Notes under the pieces: generated by a model
Databases searched by the model: none
Told to the model about the DNA's origin: nothing
The model's input: the letters and a program-made list of their open reading frames with translations, nothing else
DNA from: Prevotella sp.
GTDB taxonomy: Bacteria > Bacteroidota > Bacteroidia > Bacteroidales > Bacteroidaceae
NCBI GenBank assembly: GCA_017651265.1
Contig: JAGCDO010000067.1
Location: 1-64,000 of the forward strand
Reading direction: 5' to 3'
DNA: 64,000 bases
Program-made: the position numbers and the translations under genes
Part shown: positions 10,203 through 17,803 of the stretch, in pieces
Layout: each line of letters opens with the position of its first letter
Numbering within the stretch: position 1 is the stretch's first letter

Positions 10203-11549
10203 ATGCGACATTTTTTAAGATATGCTTTATTGCTTTTCCTGCTTGTGGGCGGGATGGAAGCCAGTGCTCAACAAGGCAAGACCTGGAAGGAGATGCACAA
10301 GGTAAAGAAGAAGGAGACCATCTACGGAATCGCTAAGGAATACGGCTTGACCGAGGAGGAACTGCGGAAAGCCAATCCGGAGATGCTGGATCCTAACTAT
10401 AAGCTGAAGAAAGGCGATTATATCTTTATTCCGTATCCTTCTGCGAAACCTGCTGAGGCTGCACCAGTTAAGCAAGAAGACACCTCTGACATCAAGACAA
10501 GGGCTATCCGTGTGGGTATCATGCTGCCGTTGCATGACGTAGATGGTGACGGTCGTCGCATGGTGGAGTTCTACCGCGGTATTCTGATGGCGTGCAACGA
10601 CTTGAAGAAAGAGGGTATCTCCACCGACATCCGTGCCTGGAACGTGAACATCGATGCCGATATCCGTCAGACACTTCTGGAGAAAGGTGCCGAGCAGTGC
10701 GACATCATCTTCGGTCCGCTATACACCAAGCAGATGGATTATATCTCACAGTTCGTGAAGACCTACGGCATCAAGCTGGTCATCCCGTTCTCCATTAACG
10801 GTAACCATGTGGCAAGTAATGAGAATATCTATCAGGTGTATCAGACTGCTGAAGAACTCAACCAGTCGGCTGTGGAAGCTTTCATGGATCGCTTCGGCGA
10901 TCATAATGTCGTGTTGGTTGACTGTAACGACCCCAACAGTAATAAGGGCATTTTCACATCGGCTGTTCGCAAGCGTCTTGAAGAGAAGAAAATCACCTAT
11001 CATGTAACGAATCTGTCCAATTCCGATGACACCTTTGCACGTGCTTTCACGACTGATAAGCCGAATGTGGTGATTCTCAATACAGGTCGTTCCACCGAAC
11101 TGACTACCGCTTTGGGTAAGTTGGATGCGGTGACCAATGCCAATAAGAAAATCTCCGTATCATTGTTCGGCTATAACGACTGGTTGTTGTATGAGAAGTA
11201 TAATCTGGAGAGATTCTACAAGTACGACACTTACATCCCTACCTATTATTATTATAATGCTTCGACAGCAAGAACACTGGAATTGGAGAACGCCTACCGC
11301 AAATGGTTTGGTGCGAGTATGATGAATGCTCTCCCGCGTTTTGCTCTCACCGGTTACGATCAGGCCACCTTCTTCCTGCGTGGCATGCATACCGTGGGTA
11401 AGGGCTTCTCAGGTAATATGCCAAACAAATATGCTGTGCAGACGCAGTATAAGTTCGAGAAGGTAGGGAAGAACGGCGGTTCCAAGAACCGTCAGTTCAT
11501 GCTTGTTCACTACAACAAGAACAAGTCAATCTCCTCTATCACCTTTTAA
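10203..11549 (+). CDS. LysM domain plus periplasmic binding-protein-like lipid-free exported protein
   Basis: A 448-residue exported protein. The signal peptide is MRHFLRYALLLFLLVGG and is cut near ASAQQ. A LysM peptidoglycan-binding domain follows at about residues 28-75 (KKKETIYGIAKEYGLTEEEL, GDYIFIPYP). The remaining about 350 residues resemble a type 1 periplasmic binding fold of the amino-acid ABC or ligand-receptor class (RVGIMLPLHDVDGDGRRMVE, IIFGPLYTKQMDY). No transporter genes lie beside it, so it may be a cell-wall associated sensor or scaffold rather than a transport protein. The next gene starts 3 bp after its stop, which points to an operon with the beta-barrel protein. The start at 10203 is chosen because the promoter lies at 10168-10175. 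Confidence 0.8.
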   Translation: MRHFLRYALLLFLLVGGMEASAQQGKTWKEMHKVKKKETIYGIAKEYGLTEEELRKANPEMLDPNYKLKKGDYIFIPYPSAKPAEAAPVKQEDTSDIKTRAIRVGIMLPLHDVDGDGRRMVEFYRGILMACNDLKKEGISTDIRAWNVNIDADIRQTLLEKGAEQCDIIFGPLYTKQMDYISQFVKTYGIKLVIPFSINGNHVASNENIYQVYQTAEELNQSAVEAFMDRFGDHNVVLVDCNDPNSNKGIFTSAVRKRLEEKKITYHVTNLSNSDDTFARAFTTDKPNVVILNTGRSTELTTALGKLDAVTNANKKISVSLFGYNDWLLYEKYNLERFYKYDTYIPTYYYYNASTARTLELENAYRKWFGASMMNALPRFALTGYDQATFFLRGMHTVGKGFSGNMPNKYAVQTQYKFEKVGKNGGSKNRQFMLVHYNKNKSISSITF

Positions 11550-11552
11550 GTC

Positions 11553-12308
11553 ATGAAGATGCGGAATCGTTCAATCCTTTGCATCATCAGTCTGCTCATG
11601 CTGTTCCCCCTGTCGTCGTTGGCGCAGGTAGGCGAACACAGGAGCGATCTGGCCATAGGTGTCAACGGTGGCTACATGCTCAGTAATGTAGGCTTTGTAC
11701 CGAAGGTGAACCAGACCTTCCATGGAGGCTACACGGGCGGTCTGTCGTTCCGCTATGTCTGCGAGAAATACTTCAACAGTATCTGCTCCATCTATGCGGA
11801 ACTGAACTATGCGCAGATGGGATGGAAGGAGGATATCCTCGACAGGGAAGATCAACCCGTGATTAACGAAGAGACGCAACAGGCAGAATCCTATAGTCGT
11901 ACGCTGAACTATGTCCAGCTGCCTATCTTTGCCCGTTTGGGATGGGGTAGTGAGCAGAAGGGCGTGCAGTTCTTCTTCCAGGCTGGTCCGCAGCTAGGTT
12001 ATTACCTGAGTGATAAGGTAACGAAGAACTTCGAGCTTGACAAACGAAACAGCTGGAAGCGTGCTAACGACGAGGTACATCAGGACACGATGGCTGTGGA
12101 GAACAATCTCGACTACGGTATTGCTGCGGGCATCGGTATGGAATACTCGTTCCCGAAACTTGGTCATTTGATGCTCGAAGCCCGATATTACTACGGACTG
12201 GGGAATATCTACAAAGACACCAAGCGTGATTATTTTGGTAAGTCGAACAACAGTAGTATCATCGTGAAACTCACTTACCTCTTCGATCTCAAGAAAACAA
12301 AACAATAA
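11553..12308 (+). CDS. PorT-like outer membrane beta-barrel protein
   Basis: A 251-residue exported protein with a signal peptide (MRNRSILCIISLLMLFPLSS, ending near LAQ). Alternating hydrophobic and polar stretches such as YVQLPIFARLGWG and GIAAGIGMEYSF, and a terminal strand ending IVKLTYLF, fit the outer-membrane beta-barrel family often called the porin family or PorT-like in Bacteroidota. It directly follows the LysM protein (3-bp gap) and precedes a peptide transporter (17 bp). Identity with PorT of the type IX system is not claimed; many paralogs of this fold exist in each genome. Confidence 0.75.
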   Translation: MKMRNRSILCIISLLMLFPLSSLAQVGEHRSDLAIGVNGGYMLSNVGFVPKVNQTFHGGYTGGLSFRYVCEKYFNSICSIYAELNYAQMGWKEDILDREDQPVINEETQQAESYSRTLNYVQLPIFARLGWGSEQKGVQFFFQAGPQLGYYLSDKVTKNFELDKRNSWKRANDEVHQDTMAVENNLDYGIAAGIGMEYSFPKLGHLMLEARYYYGLGNIYKDTKRDYFGKSNNSSIIVKLTYLFDLKKTKQ

Positions 12309-12325
12309 CTTAAATAATTACAACT

Positions 12326-13855
12326 ATGTTTGAAGGTCAACCTAAAGGTCTTTATGCGTTGGCATTGGCCAACACCGGCGAACGTTTCGGCTATTATACC
12401 ATGCTGGCCGTTTTCGCCTTATTCCTGAGAGCTAACTATGGATTGTCACCCGCTCTGGCAGGTACTATCTACAGTGCTTTCCTCATGTTAGTGTATTTCT
12501 TCCCCCTCATTGGTGGTATCATGGCCGATAAGTTCGGCTTCGGTCGAATGGTAACCACAGGTATCATCATCATGTTCTGCGGTTATCTGTTGTTATCCGT
12601 GCCCTTGGGCGGTGACAAGGTAGCTCTTGTTGTGATGCTGGCTGCTTTGTTGCTCATCGGCTTTGGTACCGGTCTCTTCAAGGGAAACCTGCAGGTGATG
12701 GTGGGCGATCTCTACAACGATTCGAAGTTTGCCGGTAAACGTGATGCAGGTTTCTCCATTTTCTACATGGCCATCAATATCGGTGCCCTGTTTGCACCTA
12801 CTGCTGCCATCAAGATCAAGGAGTATGCTGAGAACACATTGGGCTATTCATCGAACGATGCTTACCATTTCTCGTTTGCAGTAGCCTGTGCTTCGTTGAT
12901 TCTCTCGATAGCCATTTACTATATCTTCCGCTCTACCTTCCGTCACACAGAGGGAGGAGCCAAGAAGGCCGCTGCTGTAGATGCAGCGCCCGTTGAAGAG
13001 TTGTCTAAGGAAGAAACCAAGCAGCGAATCGTGGCCCTGTGCCTGGTGTTCGCCGTGGTCATCTTCTTCTGGATGGCCTTCCATCAGAACGGTCTGTCGC
13101 TGACCTACTTTGCCGATGAGTTTACGGCACAGTCGGCTGACGGCTTGCAAGCCATGTGCTTCAACGTGTGGAACCTCGTGGCTGTCATCTTCATCGTTTA
13201 CGCACTGTTCTCCCTGTTCCAGTCGAAGACCTCCAAGGCTAAGATCATTTCAGCCATTGTCATTGTACTTGCTATCGCATTCCTGTGCATACAATATAAT
13301 CCCGATGGTACCATCTCAGTGTCAGCTCCCATCTTCCAGCAGTTCAATCCCTTCTATGTGGTAGCCCTTACCCCTGTTTCGATGGCTATCTTCAGTTCGC
13401 TGGCAGCGAAAGGGAAGGAACCTTCTGCTCCCCGTAAGATCGCTTATGGTATGGTGGTGGCCGCTATTGCTTACGCCCTGATGGCATTTGCTTCGTATGG
13501 TCTTCCCCTTCCTCAGACAGAGATGGGTGCCGACGGTAATCCTGTGGCTGTGCATGTGGCCGACGTAACGCCCAACCTGCTGATCATGGTTTATCTGGTA
13601 CTCACCTTTGGTGAGCTGTTGCTTTCACCGATGGGTATCTCATTCGTATCAAAGGTTGCTCCTCCCAAATACAAGGGTATGATGATGGGTGGCTGGTTCG
13701 TGGCAACAGCTATCGGTAACCAGCTCGTCGTCGTTGGCGGTCTGCTGTGGGGTGCTGTACCTCTCTGGGTATGCTGGAGTGTATTCCTCGGCGTTTGTCT
13801 TGTTGCCGCTATCTTCATGTTCGCTATGATGAAACGTCTGGAGAAGGTAGCGTAA
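12326..13855 (+). CDS. POT-family proton-dependent oligopeptide transporter
   Basis: A 509-residue inner-membrane MFS protein. The N-terminus carries the POT signature region (ANTGERFGYYTMLAVFALFL), and a second conserved stretch (FYMAINIGALFAP) lies near residue 150. About 12-14 membrane helices are visible. POT proteins bring di- and tripeptides into the cell with protons, in keeping with the peptide-based nutrition of Prevotella-like anaerobes. It ends 50 bp before the NhaC-type gene, with a 7-bp tandem tract in between. Confidence 0.92.
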   Translation: MFEGQPKGLYALALANTGERFGYYTMLAVFALFLRANYGLSPALAGTIYSAFLMLVYFFPLIGGIMADKFGFGRMVTTGIIIMFCGYLLLSVPLGGDKVALVVMLAALLLIGFGTGLFKGNLQVMVGDLYNDSKFAGKRDAGFSIFYMAINIGALFAPTAAIKIKEYAENTLGYSSNDAYHFSFAVACASLILSIAIYYIFRSTFRHTEGGAKKAAAVDAAPVEELSKEETKQRIVALCLVFAVVIFFWMAFHQNGLSLTYFADEFTAQSADGLQAMCFNVWNLVAVIFIVYALFSLFQSKTSKAKIISAIVIVLAIAFLCIQYNPDGTISVSAPIFQQFNPFYVVALTPVSMAIFSSLAAKGKEPSAPRKIAYGMVVAAIAYALMAFASYGLPLPQTEMGADGNPVAVHVADVTPNLLIMVYLVLTFGELLLSPMGISFVSKVAPPKYKGMMMGGWFVATAIGNQLVVVGGLLWGAVPLWVCWSVFLGVCLVAAIFMFAMMKRLEKVA

Positions 13856-13870
13856 CAATCGCAGGGCGAT

Positions 13871-13908
13871 TGTGAATTGAAAATTGAAAATTGAAAATTG
13901 AGAATTGG
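13871..13908 (+). repeat. 7-bp tandem tract running into the NhaC start
   Basis: Five units close to AAATTGA follow one another (GAATTGA, AAATTGA three times, GAATTGG). The last unit supplies the TTG at 13905 used here as start of the antiporter gene. All three upstream frames meet stop codons inside or just before the tract. Confidence 0.7.
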
Positions 13909-15341
13909 GGATTCTTCCGTTCATACCGTTTTTGGTGCTGATCCTACTCATCACGTGTTGCGTTGCCGTCTTCGGTAACGCAACATTGGATGGTGCCAGT
14001 CAGGTATCCCTGTTGATAGCTTCCGCCGTGAGCGTACTGGTGGGCTATCTCTCGAAACAACTCGACTGGGAGAACCTGGAAAAGGAGATCAGTGCGAAGA
14101 TTTCTAGTTGTGCTCCTGCCATTATTATATTATTGTTGATAGGTGCCATCGGTGGTACGTGGATGGTGTCGGGCATTGTACCCACTATGATCTACTATGG
14201 CATGCAGATTATTCAGCCTGAGTGGTTCCTGGTAAGTAGCAGTCTGCTATGCGCCTTGGTCAGTATGATGATCGGCTCGTCGTGGACTACCGTTGCTACC
14301 ATCGGTGTGGCGTTGATGGGTATTGGTAAGGCGCATGGCTTTGCCGATGGCTGGATTGCGGGTTCTATTATTACAGGTGCCTATTTCGGTGATAAGCTGT
14401 CACCGCTGTCCGATACCACCGTGTTGGCCTCCAGTGTTTCGGGTACACCGCTGTTCACCCATATCCGCTATATGCTCTATACCACCGTTCCCACGTTCTG
14501 TGTCTCCATACTGGTTTTCTTCGTGGCCGGACTCACCATGGACGTGTCTGGGGGTGGTAATGTAATGGAGTTCATGGATGGCATACAACGCACGTTCGTC
14601 ATCTCTCCGTGGCTGTTACTGGTGCCTGTTCTCACCGGCGTGATGATTGCCCGTCGATGGCCTTCCATGGTGGTCTTGTTCATGGCTATCCTCCTGGCAG
14701 CTGTGGTGGCCGTATTGTTCCAACCAGGCTTGGTGCATCAGGTGAACACCGATGCTAACGAAGGATTCATCTCTGCCTACAGGGGAGTTATGCAGGCTTG
14801 TTATGGTGACAACCAGATAGAAACAGGTGTGCCGATGCTTAACGAGCTCGTACATACCAGCGGTATGGCAGGTATGATGCCAACCATCTGGCTTATCATC
14901 TGTGCCCAGACCTTCGGCGGTGCCGTCACAGCCACTGGTCAGCTGAAAGACCTCATGCGTCATGTCCTGCGTTTCGTGAAGGGTACTGCTTCGTTGGTTT
15001 CTTCCACCATCTGTACCTGCTTGTTCTGCAATATAGCCATGGCCGATCAATATCTGTCGATCATGCTTTCCAGTTCCATCTTCAAGGATACGTATCAGGA
15101 GCAGGGATATGAATCACGACTGCTTAGTCGTACCTGCGAGGATGGTGCTACCGTCACCTCCGTACTCGTTCCTTGGAACACCTGCGGACTCACGCAGAGC
15201 ACCGTCTTGGGTGTTTCCACCCTTACTTATCTCCCATACTGTTTCTTCAATATCCTCTCACCTTTTACCAGCATTATCGTAGCAGCGATAGGGTGGAAGA
15301 TCAAGCGGCTCACAAAGAATGCGAGCCATGTCGTTCAATGA
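13905..15341 (+). CDS. NhaC-family Na+/H+ antiporter
   Basis: A polytopic membrane protein of about 478 residues with many hydrophobic helices. It has motifs of the NhaC family such as GSSWTTVATIGVALMGIG and GAYFGDKLSPLSDTTVLASS at about 125-170. It exchanges protons for sodium, or a related organic pair, at the inner membrane. No ATG occurs before residue 81, which is far too late because the first helix would be lost. The reading frame opens at 13902, immediately after a TGA at 13899-13901, so TTG 13905 (inside a 7-bp repeat) or GTG 13935 must serve. Family members usually have a few more residues before the first helix, so the repeat seems to have replaced the original 5' end. The 3' end overlaps the convergent transposase gene by 84 bp. 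Confidence 0.85.
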   Translation: MGILPFIPFLVLILLITCCVAVFGNATLDGASQVSLLIASAVSVLVGYLSKQLDWENLEKEISAKISSCAPAIIILLLIGAIGGTWMVSGIVPTMIYYGMQIIQPEWFLVSSSLLCALVSMMIGSSWTTVATIGVALMGIGKAHGFADGWIAGSIITGAYFGDKLSPLSDTTVLASSVSGTPLFTHIRYMLYTTVPTFCVSILVFFVAGLTMDVSGGGNVMEFMDGIQRTFVISPWLLLVPVLTGVMIARRWPSMVVLFMAILLAAVVAVLFQPGLVHQVNTDANEGFISAYRGVMQACYGDNQIETGVPMLNELVHTSGMAGMMPTIWLIICAQTFGGAVTATGQLKDLMRHVLRFVKGTASLVSSTICTCLFCNIAMADQYLSIMLSSSIFKDTYQEQGYESRLLSRTCEDGATVTSVLVPWNTCGLTQSTVLGVSTLTYLPYCFFNILSPFTSIIVAAIGWKIKRLTKNASHVVQ

Positions 15342-16403
15342 GAGGCATTGGTTACGACTAATGGTGGTGCGCTCATTGTGATGTTCCCAGGGTGCCAGAA
15401 TGAGCAATTGGCCCCGGGCACACGCATCCATACTCTTACCGTTAGGCTTAGCCAAATCAGTAAAGCCGTTCTCCTGCAAATAGATGAGTGGATAGCCTCG
15501 TTCAAAGGCTGCGCGCATGACAGCCTTCTCACCACGTGAGATAGAAGGGGATACAAGTACGGCACCCTGTGCAGCTGCGTTCATACACTCATCTACCTTT
15601 TTCTTTATTTCAGCATCAGTAAGACGGCGCGAGCACTGTACTTGCAGTCGGAAGGGGCGTTGCAGTAGGAAAAGGTTGCCAATCGCAGAGAACGACCGTC
15701 CGTTAACCACAATTCCACGTTGTACACGGAAAAGGTCGGGATGTTCACGTTTCATCATCAGGCGCCTCGGGTTGTCGGCGAGGTAGTGGAGCCAGTTGTC
15801 AAGCTGGCCTTCACGTAGTAGCAGGCGGTCGTTATAGCCACGGGCAAAGAGCAGGCCGTGGCGGCGGTCATCTTTGGGCCTGGGAGCTTTCTGTTTTGTT
15901 TGTTCTATTTGCTTTGTTTGCTCTGTTTGCCCCGTTTGCCCTGTTTGTTCTGCTTGTCCCGTCTGTTGCGACCGTGTCGCAACAAACTCAACCTGTCCAA
16001 GTATAATTCTTCGGTAGGCTTTGTTGCAGCCTGTCTTGAAGCCCTTGATTACCTGCCCCAAGTGTTGCTCTATTCTTTCCTTCACAAAAAGGATGCCATG
16101 CAAGTGGTCGGGCATCATTTGTAGGGCTATCACTTCGACGGCAGGGTAGAGGTCGTGAGTAGCCATCCAGCATTTTACGACAGCTTCTCCTAACTTTGAT
16201 AACACAATATGCGGGGTTTCCTCACCTGCTACAGCATCGCTGCGCCCAACAACTTGCCCAAAGAGCGGGCGTCGTCCTTCAGTAACCATCGTAATCATGT
16301 AAATCTGACGGCTCTGATAATCATGGCCTACACAACGACGGTTCATTGAAGGTACCTTCTTACCAGCAAAGGCTTTCTGTTTCTCATAGGTTTCCTTATC
16401 CAT
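15258..16403 (-). CDS. RAYT-like Y1/HUH transposase fused to a Rossmann-like C-terminal domain
   Basis: About 381 residues. The N-terminal half is a Y1 (IS200/REP-associated) transposase. The HUH metal motif is MMPDHLHGILF, and the probable nucleophile tyrosine lies in WLHYLADNPRRLMMK. Between them sits a linker of about nine tripeptides QTG/QTE/QTK, encoded by 9-bp repeats at 15893-15966. After the Y1 domain comes about 140 residues (GAVLVSPSISRGEKAVMRAA, GQLLILAPWEH) that resemble a Rossmann or SLOG/DprA-like fold; that likeness is an inference. RAYT enzymes process REP hairpins, and a structured element lies directly upstream (16531-16862). The promoter -7 box TACCTTTG at 16415-16408 means the ATG at 16436 cannot be used. 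ATG 16403 would be nearly leaderless and ATG 16346 is the alternative. The tail overlaps the NhaC-type gene. Confidence 0.75.
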   Translation of the reverse strand: MDKETYEKQKAFAGKKVPSMNRRCVGHDYQSRQIYMITMVTEGRRPLFGQVVGRSDAVAGEETPHIVLSKLGEAVVKCWMATHDLYPAVEVIALQMMPDHLHGILFVKERIEQHLGQVIKGFKTGCNKAYRRIILGQVEFVATRSQQTGQAEQTGQTGQTEQTKQIEQTKQKAPRPKDDRRHGLLFARGYNDRLLLREGQLDNWLHYLADNPRRLMMKREHPDLFRVQRGIVVNGRSFSAIGNLFLLQRPFRLQVQCSRRLTDAEIKKKVDECMNAAAQGAVLVSPSISRGEKAVMRAAFERGYPLIYLQENGFTDLAKPNGKSMDACARGQLLILAPWEHHNERTTISRNQCLSLNDMARILCEPLDLPPYRCYDNAGKR

Positions 16404-16407
16404 ACTG

Positions 16408-16438
16408 CAAAGGTAATCATTATTTTCATTGCACACAA
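16408..16438 (-). promoter_or_regulatory. Promoter of the RAYT-like gene
   Basis: On the minus strand TTG (16438-16436) is followed after 20 bp by TACCTTTG (16415-16408). The predicted transcript begins near 16401, next to the ATG at 16403. Confidence 0.6.
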
Positions 16439-16530
16439 CATTTTATTTTGATAATTGTAGATAAATGCTAGTTTTCTTTTCTCATCACTTTTCTTCGCGC
16501 CTTAAGTAATCGCCTTAAGTAATCCACTCA

Positions 16531-16862
16531 TATTCCTCCGCCATATCAGTGTAATTACATGATTACCAGAAGAATCGGGGCGGAGGAATTTAAGGGTATT
16601 CCTCCGCCAACAACCTGTTGAACATTAGTGAATTAGGCGAATTAGCGGAGCATTTTTTATTCACATTCTTTACCTTCGAAATCCTACAAGCCTTATAACG
16701 CCATTCAACTAGGCTGGTTACGATAGGTTATAAGGCTGGTTACGATAAGTTATAAGGCTGATAACTGGGTGTTATAAGGCTGATAACTGGACCTAACTAG
16801 GCTAGTTGGAAACACTAACTAAGTTTGTAGGAGTTATTGCGAAGACAAGTGGAGCTAATTGT
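16531..16862 (+). repeat. Structured non-coding repeat element, copy 1
   Basis: This fills most of the 595-bp gene-free stretch between the RAYT-like gene and 16999. It contains an 11-bp inverted repeat ATTCCTCCGCC (16532-16542) with GGCGGAGGAAT (16579-16589). A second palindromic block from 16598 to about 16660 has CTCCGCC pairing with the later GCGGAG. About six tandem units of roughly 22 nt follow (AAGGCTGGTTACGATA type) from about 16710 to 16830. The end reads TAGGAGTTATTGCGAAGACA. A diverged second copy lies at 62880-63235 in the same orientation. No open frame of note is present. It may be the substrate of the adjacent HUH enzyme. Confidence 0.8.
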
Positions 16863-16928
16863 GTTAAGTTGGCCTTCACTTTGGGCCCCAATCAACAAAT
16901 GTCAGACTAATGTCAGTTGGTTTTTTCG

Positions 16929-16956
16929 TTGTTTGTTGATGCTTGTTGTATTTTTG
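16929..16956 (+). promoter_or_regulatory. Promoter for the small secreted protein
   Basis: TATTTTTG at 16949-16956, with a TTG at 16929-16931 (17-bp spacing) and a TTTG at 16932-16935. The start codon is at 16999. Confidence 0.5.
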
Positions 16957-16998
16957 CCGCAGCGTTAGCTAATGTGCATAATATAATAAGGTAAACAA

Positions 16999-17463
16999 AT
17001 GAAAAAGCTACTTCCTTTATTCCTGTTGCTCCTGTTGATGCCCGTGGCGTTCTCGGTTAAGACCTGTCATGCGGATGATGATCCGTCGGTACGCGACTCC
17101 ATCATGCAGTCGATTGCTAATGCCATTCATGGAGATGATGGTAGGAGAAACTACGATCCCGACTCCTGTGTGGTATTCAGCTTAGAAGACTTTGGTATTG
17201 TGAATGCCTATTTAGCGAACGGAGGGAAGGTTTGTTCCTTTACTCCCAATAAACAAATCACCCAAATCTATAAAAGGGGAGGGAAGGACGGTCTGCTGAT
17301 GTACACTACCTACTATGACTTCGATCTGCATGCCCGGGTGATTCATCCCTCGCTTAGTGATCAGGAGGCCATCACCGTGGCCTATTATGCCTGGCAGCAC
17401 GGTTATGTCTATGAATACAGTTATGAGCATAGACTGCACCTTCTCCATCTGCGATGGTATTGA
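16999..17463 (+). CDS. Small secreted protein of unknown function
   Basis: A 154-residue protein with a clear signal peptide (MKKLLPLFLLLLLMPVAFS). I do not recognise the mature part. It has three cysteines (one just after the signal and two later), an acidic patch DADDDPS-like near the N-terminus and an aromatic, histidine-rich C-terminus (YAWQHGYVYEYSYEHRLHLL). It stands alone: the repeat element lies upstream and the leucine-operon leader downstream. Periplasmic or extracellular location is inferred from the signal peptide only. Confidence 0.65.
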   Translation: MKKLLPLFLLLLLMPVAFSVKTCHADDDPSVRDSIMQSIANAIHGDDGRRNYDPDSCVVFSLEDFGIVNAYLANGGKVCSFTPNKQITQIYKRGGKDGLLMYTTYYDFDLHARVIHPSLSDQEAITVAYYAWQHGYVYEYSYEHRLHLLHLRWY

Positions 17464-17562
17464 ATGTAGGATAAAAAGTAGATGTTGCCTTACCGTTATT
17501 TACTGATTTACTGCGTATAAATGATGAATTGTAACTTTTTATCTCAAAAAAGTGATGATTTA

Positions 17563-17594
17563 TTTGTTTATTTCAAGTTTTATTCATAACTTTG
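17563..17594 (+). promoter_or_regulatory. Leucine operon promoter
   Basis: TTTG at 17563-17566, 20 bp, TAACTTTG at 17587-17594. Transcription should start near 17601, 19 nt before the leader peptide start codon. Confidence 0.8.
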
Positions 17595-17619
17595 CATCCG
17601 ATTTATAAAAATAGAGACA

Positions 17620-17691
17620 ATGAAGCAGAGTCTGAATCTACACATTATTAATATTATTATTCGACTGCAACGAGCGGGCGGAAGTGATTAG
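17620..17691 (+). CDS. Leucine operon leader peptide (23 residues)
   Basis: The frame reads MKQSLNLHIIN followed by IIIRLQRAGGSD and TAG at 17689-17691. Eight of 23 residues are Ile (five) or Leu (three), clustered at positions 5-16. The frame starts about 19 nt after the predicted transcription start and its stop codon falls inside the segment (17678-17693) that can pair with the downstream terminator. This is the layout of a ribosome-controlled attenuator leader peptide. It is too short to be a normal gene, and its value lies in being translated. Valine codons are absent. Confidence 0.8.
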   Translation: MKQSLNLHIINIIIRLQRAGGSD

Positions 17692-17766
17692 GTGTGTATA
17701 TGACTATGCAATGTGATAGATATTGAGACCTTTCCACTTCCGCAGTGTGAAAGGTCTTTTGTTTTT
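17678..17766 (+). promoter_or_regulatory. Attenuator: antiterminator and terminator of the leu operon
   Basis: Terminator: AGACCTTTC (17726-17734) pairs with GAAAGGTCT (17749-17757), followed by a T-rich run to 17766. Antiterminator: GCGGAAGTG (17678-17686) pairs exactly with CACTTCCGC (17735-17743), and AGGT (17690-17693) with ACCT (17728-17731) inside the terminator's 5' arm. A ribosome stalled at the Ile/Leu codons leaves 17678-17693 free and favours the antiterminator. A ribosome reaching the stop codon covers it and lets the terminator form. leuA starts 38 nt later. Confidence 0.8.
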
Positions 17767-17803
17767 CAGGTAATCATATAAAAAAGGAACAAAGAACAAG
17801 ACA

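Noticed and set aside
16700..16835. 22-nt tandem units as a CRISPR array
   Set aside because: Units follow without distinct spacers, they vary among themselves and no cas gene is present in the window.
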